Notes: generated by a model from the letters alone, not told the origin. Positions 32,605-43,991 are shown, counted from the stretch's first letter. The stretch: DNA of 64,000 nucleotides from Anagrus nilaparvatae (GCA_022575985.1 JAKSXM010000263.1:9962001-10026000), one strand, 5' to 3'. A program made the numbers and translations.

Positions 32605-33607
32605 ATGTGTTCCTTCTTAAACAATTGCCAACGTGATACGTACCACACCTTCTGCATACCTCTGGCTGCCTTATTTGTTCTGCCGTATGGTACATTGTGG
32701 AGTATGGCGTGTAATGGTTAGTTGCCATTGGTGCTGCCCTATAATTAGTACTGCTGGCCAAACCTGTAAAATTATTGTTTATTGTTTTTTGGCCTAGCTC
32801 CTGGATGTGCGCTGTGACTCCCATAGTTGTTGTAGGTATTTCAGTTGCGTCTGGCTGTAAAATAAATTTTTTTGTACTTTTTACACTTGGATTTACTGGA
32901 GTTACAAAACTCTCTCTGTCATCTAGTAAACATAAAGTATATTCTGCGGCTAACTCTTCCAGGACTAACTCTGGGCCTAAACTACTGTTAAATAAATCAA
33001 TAAGTACTCTTAGCGTCTCAGCGTCCCTTAATGCTTTGTCCAGTACGTCTTTGTTGTTTTGTGGTAGATATGTCTGCAACTGTGAAGCTGCTGGTACTAA
33101 TTCTGTTTCCACATTTGTGTCTAATAACCTGTAAGCTAAATACCTTAATAAATCTTTTACAGATGGTCTTGACTTGGATTCTGGGTAATTGCAATGACGC
33201 CTTAACACGTCATAAATCCTGCTGTCAACATAAACTTTTAGCGAGGAATCATGGCTACTTGTACCTGTTATTATGTCAATAATTTCTGCAGGATGTATGC
33301 TACTTGCCCTTAGTTCCTGAATCATACTTGCCAATGTGGCGTCTTTTATTACCTCGTCTAATACCTCTTTTTCTATTCTGTTCTCTAACGCTTCAATTAG
33401 CTCTTGCCTTTGCTCAACTGACGATGTAGCTTCCTTGTTTTTGGTTTCATTAAAATGTTTTTTGTACCATTCTAAAACTTCCTCTATCGTTGTGTCTACA
33501 TTTATTTCAATAAAGTCCTTCGCATATTTACATAGCACGTTATATCCTTTCTTTGCATTAACGTCTTTTTCTACTATTTTCTCTGCTAATACTCTTAAAA
33601 GACTCAT
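32546..33607 (-). CDS. 5'-most ORF of element A, 353 residues (Gag N-terminal region or separate protein)
   Basis: The ORF begins 80 bp after the primer-binding site. It is helical and charged through residue 240, then Thr/Asn/Pro-rich, and ends with a truncated knuckle CRRCGTYHVGNC. No domain was recognised. Its stop TAA (32546-32548) falls directly after a CT run that gag reads in another frame. It may be a matrix-like N-terminal part of a longer Gag or an independent leader protein. Confidence 0.65.
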   Translation of the reverse strand: MSLLRVLAEKIVEKDVNAKKGYNVLCKYAKDFIEINVDTTIEEVLEWYKKHFNETKNKEATSSVEQRQELIEALENRIEKEVLDEVIKDATLASMIQELRASSIHPAEIIDIITGTSSHDSSLKVYVDSRIYDVLRRHCNYPESKSRPSVKDLLRYLAYRLLDTNVETELVPAASQLQTYLPQNNKDVLDKALRDAETLRVLIDLFNSSLGPELVLEELAAEYTLCLLDDRESFVTPVNPSVKSTKKFILQPDATEIPTTTMGVTAHIQELGQKTINNNFTGLASSTNYRAAPMATNHYTPYSTMYHTAEQIRQPEVCRRCGTYHVGNCLRRNTYDTNEFTGASYTQNSSLSL

Positions 33608-33686
33608 TTTGTTGATTTATAATAATAGAAAGAAATAGAAAATTTGAAATTATTTGCTTTTTCAATACAGAAAAACTCCCTAAAAA

Positions 33687-33698
33687 GACGAGCCCCCA
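33687..33698 (-). promoter_or_regulatory. primer-binding site of element A (tRNA-Pro)
   Basis: The minus strand reads TGGGGGCTCGTC four bases inside the 5' LTR. These 12 bases are complementary to the 3' end of tRNA-Pro, the same primer used by murine leukaemia virus. The match stops after 12 bases. The position fixes the 5' end and strand of the element. Confidence 0.85.
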
Positions 33699-33702
33699 AT
33701 TT

Positions 33703-35522
33703 CGTTACGATTATTTGATTATTATCTTATTTAATTTTAATTAATAATTTATATAATTTATTTAAAAGTACTTTAATTTTTTAATAAGTGAATGTAGGGT
33801 TATTGTGAATCTATACTTTAATATAAAAATATAATTTACTATACTTATGTATATATATATATATACCATATATACACATAAGTATATGATTATAAATTCG
33901 TAACTTTAATACTTTATTTGCCTATTTTTATGCAAGTAATAAAAGTTACCAAAAAAGTAAATAGTATATTGTATGGCCTTAGGCTAATCAGATCTTGTAC
34001 CTCTGAAGCACTTCGTAAGCGCCTTATTGAGTCACTTGTGATTCCCCATTTGGATTACTGCTCTGCAGTTTATTCTGATATTTCTAAGGAACTGAATGGG
34101 CAATTACAGAGACTCACTAATTCGGGTATTAGGTACATTTTTGGTTTGAGACGACAAGAACACATTACTCCATATAGAAAGCGTCTTGGTTGGATGCTTA
34201 ACAAAACAAGAACTGACTACATTGCATCCCTTATCATGTACAGAATTGTGCGTATGAGGGAACCACCTCTATTGTGCACATTATTTGAACCATATAAATC
34301 GGACAAACCCACTAGAGGCCCCCGTAAAGATCTTAAGGTTAATCTAGCACCGACTGACTGGGGTCTATACTCTTTTCAAATAAAGTACGCGAATCTATGG
34401 AATTCGATTCCTCCCTGTATAAGGGATTTACCATCCTATTCTCGCTTCAAAAAGAGTATCAGACTTTACTTTCATAAATTAGAGAATATTTTGTAATTGA
34501 CTATGTATTATTGATATCTACTGTTTACCTAGTTAACTATTTACTGTTAACAATTTACATTTCACCTTTGATTAATATTCAGTATTATTGTAAATTTTTC
34601 TTATTTTATTTAATTCTATGTATAGATTAAAACCATTCAGTATTAATTAATCAATTTAATGTAAATTTTTCTTTTATTTAACTTTAATTTTAGTTTTAAG
34701 TACACATAAAATTTTATATATATTGTAAATTATATTAACTTTCTGTAAACAATTGACAATTGAGTGTGTTAAAATATTTTGTAGTTGGCAAATAAATATT
34801 CATAATAATAATAATAATAATAATTTTTATACTTGTAACTTATTGAAGTTACTTGTATCCGGGAAGGCGTGTTTTTCTATGATTGAATTAGCAAACTTGG
34901 TGTTAATTGATAGCTGAAAATAGAATTGGATAGATAAAGAGGAAGACAAATAAAAACACTTTTAATTTAATACAACAACCAATAAACCAAAATTACTATT
35001 TATTGATAAATGCAAATATAATAAAAACTCAATAAACTAATTACAACTATTAATAATATAGCTAAATAAGTATAATGCATAATATTTTAACTAACCGTAA
35101 ACTTAATATTTTCTTTAATAATAATATAAAGACTGTTTGATAATTTATAATTTTATAAATTATTACAATATCGCGAAACTAGGCAGTATCAAATTACTGA
35201 AATAACGGAAATAACTGAGGTAGCTGAGGTAACGAAGTGAGACGAGTGAGGCCGAGATGACAAAAACTACTTCTATATATACTGATTGATAGTTGACGTG
35301 TTTTTTTGACATTCTTAATTAAGAGGGGTAAGCCCGCTGTCCAAAATCTTGTAGCGTCTCGTTGTATCCTTTCTTAATAATTACTTCTCCGAAGTCCTCG
35401 TTAATTCAATTAGCAACTTAATTTGCATGTAAACTGCTTCTGTTCATAGCTGCCTTTCTAATTATATAAAAATCTTTCAATTTTTACAGGATTGCGTTAG
35501 CTGGCTTTTTCCCATCGTAACA
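33703..35522 (-). repeat. 5' LTR of element A, split by a LINE fragment
   Basis: Segments 33703-33931 and 34831-35522 together make 921 bp and align end to end with the left LTR. The inner terminal base is C where the left LTR has T. The outer end is ATCGTAACA. The interruption is a CR1/jockey-like fragment. Confidence 0.92.
33932..34822 (+). mobile_element. 5'-truncated CR1/jockey-like LINE in the 5' LTR
   Basis: About 890 bp. The reading at 33932-34496 gives the region downstream of the RT active site seen in CR1/jockey-type LINEs (VIPHLDYCSAVY, RLTNSGIRYIFGLRR, PYRKRLGWML). The 3' end is an AAT microsatellite at about 34802-34822. The 8-bp target duplication ATTTTTAT lies at 33924-33931 and 34823-34830. 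No RT catalytic core is left. Confidence 0.85.
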
Positions 35523-35903
35523 GGAGATGTATAAATATCGATTTTTTATTTTAAAAAAATACGCATAACCTACAATTTTACTAATTTTATATTTATACTT
35601 TTAAAAATAATTATTTAAATGATAGATCAATTTTTATTATTATATAAAAATAAATTTTTTTAAAAAGAAAATTCGTATCCACTTCAATTTTTGATTTATT
35701 TTGGCATAATAAAATAAGATATTTTGTAGAAATTTTTTTTTAAAGGCAATTTCATCTTTTCATATAAATAAGGTGGATAATTATAGACATATGAACATAA
35801 ATAATTTATTAAATATTTTTAATGAATGAATATAGTATTACTACTTTAAAAATGTATAATAAGCATTTATTTTATAGAATGGAGAATATGTACTTACTCA
35901 TAC
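35523..35903. other. host DNA between elements A and B
   Basis: A short AT-rich intronic remnant between the 5' LTR of element A and the presumed 3' LTR of element B. A TTTTATAG/AATGGAG acceptor-like site occurs at about 35870-35880 but no exon could be supported. Confidence 0.5.
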
Positions 35904-36357
35904 TGGATACAAGGAGGCCTTGAAATAAATACACACACAGAATTTAGATAAAACTTAAATTTATTATAAAATCGGTTTGAGGTTTACGTCGCGAGATTTA
36001 TCTTAACTGACTGACGTCTTACAATTTTTATGTTCTTATATACTAATGATTCCTTATTTTAGTTATTTTAAATATTCAAAATATAAATATTATTATTTGT
36101 GAATTCCTTAATTATTACTTAATTTTATGTTATAGTTTACGTAATAGTGAACTATATTTTCCTAATTGATATTATTATTTCCTAATTTTATGTTATTATT
36201 TCTTAATCTAAAACATTTCCTATTTGATTTTTAAGCTTAAATGGTAATTACATATTTTATTTATAAATATTATCTTAGGTAATTGTTTATTATTTATTAT
36301 TAATTGTTTATAAATTATTATTAATTATTTATTATTTTTGTTAGTTATTGCATAACA
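35904..36357 (-). repeat. 3' LTR of element B (outer edge estimated)
   Basis: The inner end is GCATAACA, so the LTR begins TGTTATGC on the minus strand. It is followed by a purine-rich AGGGGTGGAGA tract on that strand (36358-36368), which fits a polypurine tract. The outer end cannot be fixed because the other LTR is truncated; TGGATACAAGG at 35904 is the best candidate. Confidence 0.55.
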
Positions 36358-36368
36358 TCTCCACCCCT

Positions 36369-36921
36369 AGTTTCTAAATAAAAATGTTAGTTTTTATTTT
36401 GAATCTGGTTCGGTAACCAGATATAATATTTACTTATGTTATTCAGTATTAGTAGTTACAAATTTGTCTTATTTGCTAATTTAATTTATTATGTGATTTT
36501 TACATTTATTAGAGTGTATTGACCTGTAAGTTTATCTTGCGTTACAAAATTACAGTGTTGTCATTTTACAAAATTTTATTTTATGTATTGTTAATAACTT
36601 ATATATATATATTTTCTTAAAAGATAATGTTAGCGAAAATTTTATGATAATTATTTTTTTTTATAACAATTTTTTTATAATAATAATTTTTTTATAAAAA
36701 CTTTTTATTAATAACTATTGACAAAAATTTTATTATTTTGTTGTATTAATTCAAATTGTGTAAGGTTCCCTTCCTAAGGTACCCTTACTCAGGTATTTCT
36801 CCCCGCTTAAGTTTTGGGAGTTTTATAATTAATTATTTTAAAACTGACAAAATGTTTGATTTTGGAAAATGAAGTTAGAAGAATTGAAAAATAAAATTGA
36901 TATGTTGAAATAATAATGTGA
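36369..36921. other. untranslated region between glycoprotein stop and polypurine tract of element B
   Basis: AT-rich, no ORF. It contains a GC-richer patch at 36760-36830 (AAGGTACCCTTACTCAGG). Nothing else was recognised. Confidence 0.5.
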
Positions 36922-38974
36922 TTATTGTTTATTATAAAATTTAAAGTTTTTGTCGAAGCAATGATATGATTTGGGTTCAATGTAAGGGGCTTCGGTAGGT
37001 ACTGGAGGGGGGTTGAAGACTGGATTGTTATGATTGTTTTGTTCCATGTTAATTTTTACTTCGTCGTTTTTAGTTTGATATTCTATGATAGGATTTGTGT
37101 TGACTTTTGAATGATTATTTTTATTTTCGTAATTTGAAAGTTGTATTAGAAAATTTGTGACAGATGTAAAAATTGCTCCTAATAAGTAGAATGAGAAACC
37201 ATATATTCGATGTAATTGGAAAAAATTTAGAATTGCTGATAACACTGATTTAATTACGTAGAATATGGAAAGTATTCCTAATATTCCGGTTGATGTTAGG
37301 CTGAAATCCCAAAAATCTTTTTTTACTGTGTCGAAAAAGTGATCTAGAATTGTGTATATGGAGTTTTGTGTTAGTAGATATTTGAATAAGTCTTGATGTA
37401 TTGAGGTTTCGCCATTCAATGATCTCGCTATGCTATTTAAAAGCGATTCTCGTTCCATTGGGAATAAATTACTTTTTTGTAGGTTTTCTAATTCTTTTTC
37501 GGAATAAAATAATAATATCGGAATAATTTCCGCTTGTTGCCAGGTTCTTTATCGGCTCATATTTCCAAGAAATCTTGGTGTCTGGCTTCAAAATAACTGG
37601 CTCTTGTGCTGGTAAAGGGTTTGGTAAAAATTTTAGCCAAACGTCATTGATTTTGAAAATTGGTGGTAAAATCGTTGAACAGCTTACCTCCGTTGGTTGG
37701 TTAATTAAAATTCTTGTTATTGGGCTTAAAAATTTTAATGTATTATTATTTTTTAAAACTGGTAATTCGTTATAACAACGTTCAGTTTGAACCATTTTTA
37801 CCCTGACTGGTGTACAACGTATTATGTAAACCACTTCTGCGACTACTTTTGCGTAATGGCCAATTCCAAATTTTGAGTATGCAAAATGATCTGGGGATAA
37901 TGTGGCTAGGATTTGGTTATTTTGGAGTATGGATTTTTCTAATTCACATTCTTTTCTCAACATATGTAAATATAATTTATCTGCTTGTAAATTTATATGG
38001 TGTTCTGTAAAAACAAATTTTTGATTTACGTATGTAAAAAGATCTAAATCTTGTACGCCCGTATTTCCGATAGGGATGTGTTGCAGAATTTGATTTAATA
38101 CAACTTTTTTATTATCTAAGATTAGTATACGTGGGTGGAGCGTTCTTAATGCTGGTATTTGACAAATAGAAGTTTCTTCTATTATTTTAAAAGCAAAGGT
38201 TGTATGTTGTGAGTTCAATATATATGTTGTAATATTATTTTTAATATCCGTAAAATCAGTTACTTTTTCGGCGAATCCGTAATATAAAATAGTATAATGG
38301 TCTGAGATACAACCTTTACCTTCTAAATTGTTCCAGAAAGTATGGCCATATTGTATATCCATACAATGATATTTATTGAACTCACAAGACACACCTGAAT
38401 TTAAACGTACTATGTTAGAATGTAAGTCTAATGATGCATACTGCTGTGATAATGTTATTTTAATGTGACCTTGGACGAACACATGTCTGAATGTCCCGAA
38501 TTGGTCATTATAAAATCCACCTGTACATTCATTATTTTCGGCTGAACCGGAAAATACGATTGGTACTGTTTTTGTTTCATTTATATTTAAATTAGTAATT
38601 ACATGACTATTGTCATATTTATAAATCCTCGTTTCGTGGATATTTTTACACGTTTCTGAACTGACCTTTATGATGAAGGTTTCTTCTGCTCTTTCAATGG
38701 GTTTCACATAGTTGAAGTACCCGTTGCATGATTGGACTACTCGATGAATTTCTATTAAGCATTGGTAAACTTTGAGTTTTTAGTATTCTTTGAGTTGTAG
38801 CAGCGCTATATATTCATTAGTTGTTTCGACTTTTGGTTTTTGTATATTACAGCTAGGTATATTTGTTAAAGAAATTGTAGTTACGTTGCTATTAGCGCTT
38901 CTGCAGTCAAATCCTATTAGAAACTCAGAGTTTATGATTCTAAAACATAAAATGATGAGCACATATTTCTGCAT
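36922..38974 (-). pseudogene. chuvirus-like glycoprotein of element B
   Basis: Pieces 38974-38780, 38707-37469 and 37458-36922. The first has a signal peptide and IGFDCRSANSNVTTISLTNI with IALLQLKEY, the same hallmark as in element A. The middle carries CTGGFYNDQFGTFRHVFVQG, matching the YSDPYGTW region of element A, and a large ectodomain. The last has membrane segments (ILGILSIFYVIKSVLSAIL and YLLGAIFTSV) and a hydrophilic tail. A gap or frameshift near 38708-38780 and another near 37460-37510 break it. Members of this family are entry glycoproteins of Jingchuvirales that recur in arthropod LTR elements. Confidence 0.75.
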
Positions 38975-39136
38975 ATTGGTATCTAAACAAATTAATAATA
39001 TATTAGATATATTTAAATATAAGCTAAAAGAGAAAAAAAAATTAAAGTAACTTAGTTTTTATGAAAATGAGTCATATATATTTTATATTTTGTTTTTATG
39101 TACAAGAAAAGAGAGTACTTTGTAAAGAATTCATAT

Positions 39137-40696
39137 TTAGAGTTTAGCTTTTACTGTTGGTCTTTTTAACCTTCTAACATGTACTATTTGGGTCGAGTTA
39201 GTTCCAACCTTTTGAATTTTTACATTATAATCGGAAAATTTTTGTATAATTTGATATGGTCCTGTATATGGATCGTCTGGTTTTGAAGTTTCGCCTCCTT
39301 TTGCTAAGAAGACTATATCGCCTATATCAAATTCTGTGATATTTAAATTTCTATCGTAATATTGTTTTGATGTTAATTTTGCGTTATATAAGTTTTGATT
39401 TGCGATTTGTCGTATGCCTAGCAGTCGCGAGACTAAATCTATTAAGTAATTTTTATAAGTTGGTAATTTTTCAGATTCTTTTATTTTAGCTTCTGAAGGC
39501 ATGCGAGCTAGTAAACCAAATACGATTTCGTGTGGACAGTAACCTGTTGAGCTATGTACCGTATTATTATAGCAAAAGCTGGCTAAATTTATATACATAT
39601 GCCAATCTTTGTATTTATTTGTGTAATTTCTAAGATATTCAGTAATTACATGATTTGAGCGTTCTACCATTCCGTTTGAGGTTGGTGAATAGCTAGTAGT
39701 TGTAATTTGTTTTATTTTGAATCTTTTAGCTACTGCTCTCATTAAGTTACTTATAAATTGAGAACCTCTGTCTGAAAGTAATATTTTAGGAGATCCAAAA
39801 TAACATATAAAATTGTTAATAAATGCCGTTGATACCGTGGGTGTATCGACATTTTTGAGGGGAACGGCTACTAAAAATTTAGATAATTGGCATTGTATCA
39901 TTAATATGTATTTGTAGCCATCAGCTGATACGTTTCCTATAGGACCCATAATATCAATTGATACTCTTTCAAATACCGCCCCCGGGCATTGGGTTATTTT
40001 CATCGGTAATTTGACTCTGCGGCGTGAAATTTTCCGTAATTGGCAATTTAAACAAAGGCTAATTTTTGTTTGCACGTATTCTTTTAAATTTTCCCAGTAA
40101 TAGGACTGGCGAATTTTTTGAATAGTGGCTTTTTGACCTCTATGTCCTGCCGTAGGTAATTCATGAAATTCTTTGAAAATAGCTTCTCTGTTGTTTTTTT
40201 GCACATAAATTAAAGATTGCTTACAAACTATTATTTTAAACTTATTTTCAGCAATTTTATGTTTCAACTTTAGTATATCTGAAAAAGATACGTTAGCTAC
40301 AAATATGCTTTCAGCAATACTTAAATTATTTTTATTATTAGAATTGTTAAGATATTCTATTACTTGTAAAATTGATTTTTCTATATTATTTAAAACTAAC
40401 TTAATTGATTCTTTAGGGTTAATGCATAAGCCAAAATATATTTTATTTCTATGTTTTTGAATATTTAAAGTATTAATTTTGTTTTTAGAAAAACTTTGTA
40501 TTTTTCCTGCTTTTATTAAATTAATCGCACCTTTACACAAAGCTTTTCCGTTTTCGTCTATAAAATAAATTATGTTATCTTTTCTAAATTGTAATAAATC
40601 TTTTAAGTATACTAAATTGCTTAAATTTAAATTATTGTTATATTGTAAATTAATATTGTCATTATTGACTATGTTATCGTTATCGTTATCTGACAT
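39137..40696 (-). CDS. integrase of element B, 519 residues
   Basis: An acidic Asn-rich start (MSDNDNDN) is followed by a linker, an HHCC zinc module (HELPTAGHRG...CLNCQ), a DDE core (VSIDIMGPIG, LLSDRGSQF, NGMVERSNH) and a C-terminal GPY-like segment (DPYTGPYQII). All catalytic residues are present. It is the most complete pol piece of element B. The frame is open for some 25 codons before the Met, up to an insertion in pol. Confidence 0.9.
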   Translation of the reverse strand: MSDNDNDNIVNNDNINLQYNNNLNLSNLVYLKDLLQFRKDNIIYFIDENGKALCKGAINLIKAGKIQSFSKNKINTLNIQKHRNKIYFGLCINPKESIKLVLNNIEKSILQVIEYLNNSNNKNNLSIAESIFVANVSFSDILKLKHKIAENKFKIIVCKQSLIYVQKNNREAIFKEFHELPTAGHRGQKATIQKIRQSYYWENLKEYVQTKISLCLNCQLRKISRRRVKLPMKITQCPGAVFERVSIDIMGPIGNVSADGYKYILMIQCQLSKFLVAVPLKNVDTPTVSTAFINNFICYFGSPKILLSDRGSQFISNLMRAVAKRFKIKQITTTSYSPTSNGMVERSNHVITEYLRNYTNKYKDWHMYINLASFCYNNTVHSSTGYCPHEIVFGLLARMPSEAKIKESEKLPTYKNYLIDLVSRLLGIRQIANQNLYNAKLTSKQYYDRNLNITEFDIGDIVFLAKGGETSKPDDPYTGPYQIIQKFSDYNVKIQKVGTNSTQIVHVRRLKRPTVKAKL

Positions 40697-40774
40697 TTCG
40701 GATGATTCATCACTACTAAAATCAGATTCTGTTAATAATGCATTTTTTGTATCTTGAATATTTTTGCTTGTCCT

Positions 40775-41724
40775 GTTATGTATTTAACCCACTAGGTTAA
40801 ATGCTGAATATTGATGTTGTTTGCTTTCACCCGTGATTTTGATGTAAATGGCGATTCAGGGTACTCCTGGATCCCGTGGGATGTTTTGCGGAAAGGCTTT
40901 TAAGGAAATAGTTCAATTGAATAGCCACTGACTTTAATTATATACTTTCATTTAATCAAAGTTCAAGATTTGACTTTTCTACACACTAATTCGATGGATT
41001 TTTATGATTGACCAGAATGAACAGACTTGCCCGCACGCCCGTGTGTCTGTTGGTATGGCGGAGAAAATGAGAAAATCTTATTGGTGTTGCTAAGGGGCGT
41101 ATGATTCTAGTGAGGAGTTGACTGTGGGAATTTATGTTATGGAAATCTGATTATTATGCGTAGGGTGTGTAATAGGGAAAACGTGATAATGTCATTGTTT
41201 ATGTGTCTAGACCTTTTAATAAGAAACGCGTGTTATTGCTATGTAATGCTTTATTTATGCGTCTAGACTTTCTATGTATTACGTGACAATGTCTTTCATA
41301 CTAAGGTTGAGGTAAAATCATTGTTTATGTGTCTAGACTTTTTAATAAGAAACGCGTGTTATTGCTATGTAATACTTTATTTATGCATCTAGACTTTCTA
41401 TGTATTACGTGACAATGTCTTTCATACTAAGGTTGAGGTAAAATCATTGTTTATGTGTCTAGACTTTTTATGTATTACGTGATAATGTGTTTTATAATAA
41501 GGTTGGGGAAAATCATTATTTATGTGTCTAGACTTTTTATGTCTTACGTGATAATATCTTTTACTATAAGGTTGAGGAAAAATCATTATTTATGTGTCTA
41601 GACATTGTAATAGCAATAAACGAGTGGGTTAATAAAAATATGAGTCTAGACATAGTTATCATAAAAGGTAAAGTTTGTGAAGATATAGTAGTATATATTT
41701 GGCAAAAAATAATGGGTATATTAG
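40775..41724. mobile_element. candidate insertion in pol of element B, with internal tandem repeats
   Basis: About 950 bp of sequence unlike gypsy pol separates RNase H from integrase. GTCCT stands at both edges (40770-40774 and 41725-41729), a possible 5-bp duplication. The right part (41200-41620) has three to four tandem units around ATGTGTCTAGACTTTTTA and CTATGTATTACGTGA. The ends lack clear TG...CA or inverted repeats, so it is uncertain whether this is a solo LTR, another element or a natural linker. Confidence 0.45.
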
Positions 41725-41728
41725 GTCC

Positions 41729-43250
41729 TTAATTAATAGTCCCTTTAGGAGGCCTGCCTCTTTTATTTTTAGGCAAAGACCGTTTGTCTATTATTTTTCG
41801 TTTTTTACAATTTCTCTGTTTTTGAATTCTTTTTTGCGTAGTAGTATTGCTATTATTTTGTTTATTTTCGGAATTTTTATTAGTAATGTTTGAGTTTTCT
41901 TGTTTATGTTTTTGTGCACGAGTTAATACATTAGATTCTTGTGGCATTTCTATTTGCCTACTTAGGCAATCCGCCACTACATTAGCTTTACCTTTAAGGT
42001 ATATTATTGTAAAATCTAAGTCGGAAAGTTCAAGTCGCCATTTTAAAACTCGTTTATTTTTTTCAGATTTTTCGCAAAAAGATAATGGTCTATGGTCACA
42101 ATAAACTGTAAAATGTTTATATAAATATCCTCTTAGGTGGTCAATCGACCAGTAAATAGAAAAGAATTCTCGTTCATAAGTCGAGTATTTCCGTTCATTG
42201 GTCGTTAAAGTTCGTGAAATGTAGCTTACGGGATTTTCTTTACCCTTGGGTCCTTGACATAGGCAACAACCTATGCCATATCCACTACTGTCTGTGTAAA
42301 GTGTAAATTCTTTTTCTAGGTCTGGAAATATTAAAACTGGTGCTGTACATAATTTTTCTTTTAATAAATCGAAAGCTCTTTGAGTTTCTTCAGTCCATTT
42401 AAATGGTGTGTCTTTTTTTAATAAATTTGTCAATAGGCGTGCTATATTTGCGTAGTTTTTGATAAATTTTCTGTAATAGTTTGTCATCCCATTAAAAATT
42501 CTGACTTGTTTTAAAGTTTTTGGTATGGGTATTTTTGTAATTGCTTCGACCTTTTTCGGGTCAGTCTGTATTCCTTTTTCTGAAATTTTGAATCCTAAAT
42601 AGATTAGTTCTCGTTTTAGGAATGTACATTTATTTATTTGTATTTTTAGGTTAGCTTCCCTTAATTTTTGGATTACTCGTTCTAAAGCTATGAAATGTGT
42701 TTTTAAATCAGTAGAAAATATAAGAATATCATCGATATATACTCGTACGTTTGGAATATTTTTTAGAACACTTGCTATAAGGCGGACAAATTCCTTTGGG
42801 CAGCTCCTTAAGCCAAAAGGAAGTCTTTTGTGCGCAAAATGTCCAGAATGCGTTGAGAATGCTAATTTTTCACGGTCTTTAGGAGCTACCAGAAGTTGGG
42901 AGAACCCGGAATAAAGATCTAATGATGTAAAGTAAATTGCGTCTTTCAGGTCGTCTAGAATTTCTTGTACTCTTGGAATTGGGAATTCTGGTTCAATAAT
43001 TTCTTTGTTTAATTTTCTGAAGTCTGAAATTAGGCGGTATGTAACGTTGCCTTTATTATCTGGTTTTTTTGGAATCAAAAATAATGGAGCGTTATATGGT
43101 GAGTTTGAAGGTTCAATTAAGTCTTGTTCTAGTAATTCATTTATTTGACGATCTATCTCGGCTCTTTGTCCATAAGGTATAAAATATTGTTTGACATAGA
43201 TAGGGTCTGAGGTTTTAGTTCGAATTTTTACATTAATATTATTTGCTTTT
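41729..43250 (-). CDS. reverse transcriptase and RNase H of element B
   Basis: Motifs: LIPKKPDNKGNVTYRLISDF, YFTSLDLYSGFSQLL, KRLPFGLRSCP, the catalytic VYIDDILIF, then RNase H with FTLYTDSSGYGIG and YCDHRPLSF. The frame is open upstream of the first ATG-like codon to about 43250. The C-terminus is Asn/Lys-rich and ends with an AT-hook-like KRGRPPKG just before the stop. Copying of the RNA genome is the role. The stop abuts the candidate insertion. Confidence 0.88.
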
Positions 43251-43990
43251 CTTTTAATTGAAAAACGTCATGGTTTTCTTCAATAAGATTTTTCATAGTT
43301 TCGTATTTGGGAGTATTCTTTAAATGATCCAATTCTGCTAAATCTAAAACTTTTTGTGCTCTGGGTTTTTCTATTATTGAGTTATTTTCTATTGTAAAAA
43401 TTTCATTTTCAAATTTTGTAATTCTTTTGTTTTTCTGTTCAATGTGGTCTAGGTAAGTTAAAGGGAAGGCTTCTTGGCTCATTATTGTTTGTATATATTC
43501 AGGGGAGTGATTTTCTGGTTCATTTTCTTTTAAGTAACTTAAAAATTGCTCGTATTTTTCTTCAGAAAAATTATAATTTATAAAATCAGAAAAATTTAGT
43601 TTTTTATTTTTAATTTCGTAATTATTAATTTCATTGTTTATGTTTATATTAATATCATTATTTATAAATGTGGATTCATCAAATTCTTCGATAGGTTTTT
43701 GTTTTAAGTTTATGTTATATATTTTGGCAATATTTTTAATTATTGTATCATTATTTAATAATTCTTTATTATTTTGTAATGTGTATGTATTACAAAATGT
43801 ATTAATATCGTACGGTGTATTAAGAATATTTGTATCATCATTATTTAATAAATCTGTATTATTTTGTAATGTGTATGTATTACAAAATGTATTTATATCG
43901 TACGATGTACTGAAAATATCTGCATTATTTTGTAATGTATATGTATTACAAAATGTATTGCTTTGAATTATATCATTTATTAAAATATTA
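43228..43990 (-). CDS. protease-RT linker of element B
   Basis: An open frame runs from about 43990 to 43228 (the last 84 residues start at Met 43482, MSQEAFPLTYLDHI). It contains three near-identical blocks around TFCNTYTLQNN at 43760-43960 and ends NLIEENHDVFQLKEK, the segment that precedes RT in gypsy elements. The change into the RT frame lies near 43228-43250. It parallels the repeat-rich linker of element A in position. Confidence 0.5.
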
Positions 43991-43991
43991 T

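Larger units (their letters stand above)
13869..35522 (-). mobile_element. element A: giant gypsy-type LTR element with two envelopes and antisense genes
   Basis: Two LTRs of equal net length (921 bp) bound a 19-kb interior. By eye they differ at roughly a dozen positions. Reading on the minus strand the order is LTR, tRNA-Pro primer site, an extra ORF, gag, protease, RT/RNase H, integrase, chuvirus-like glycoprotein, F-type envelope, Cys-rich ORF, two antisense genes, T-run and polypurine tract, LTR. RT and integrase motifs place it in Ty3/gypsy. Typical insect gypsy/errantivirus elements are 7-10 kb, so this one is about twice as long. No short target duplication is visible (left flank TTTTAG, right flank GGAGAT). 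The copy is interrupted by a CR1/jockey-like fragment in the right LTR and by an R1-clade fragment in the F-type envelope. Pol and envelope frames carry several frameshifts or stops. Confidence 0.85.
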
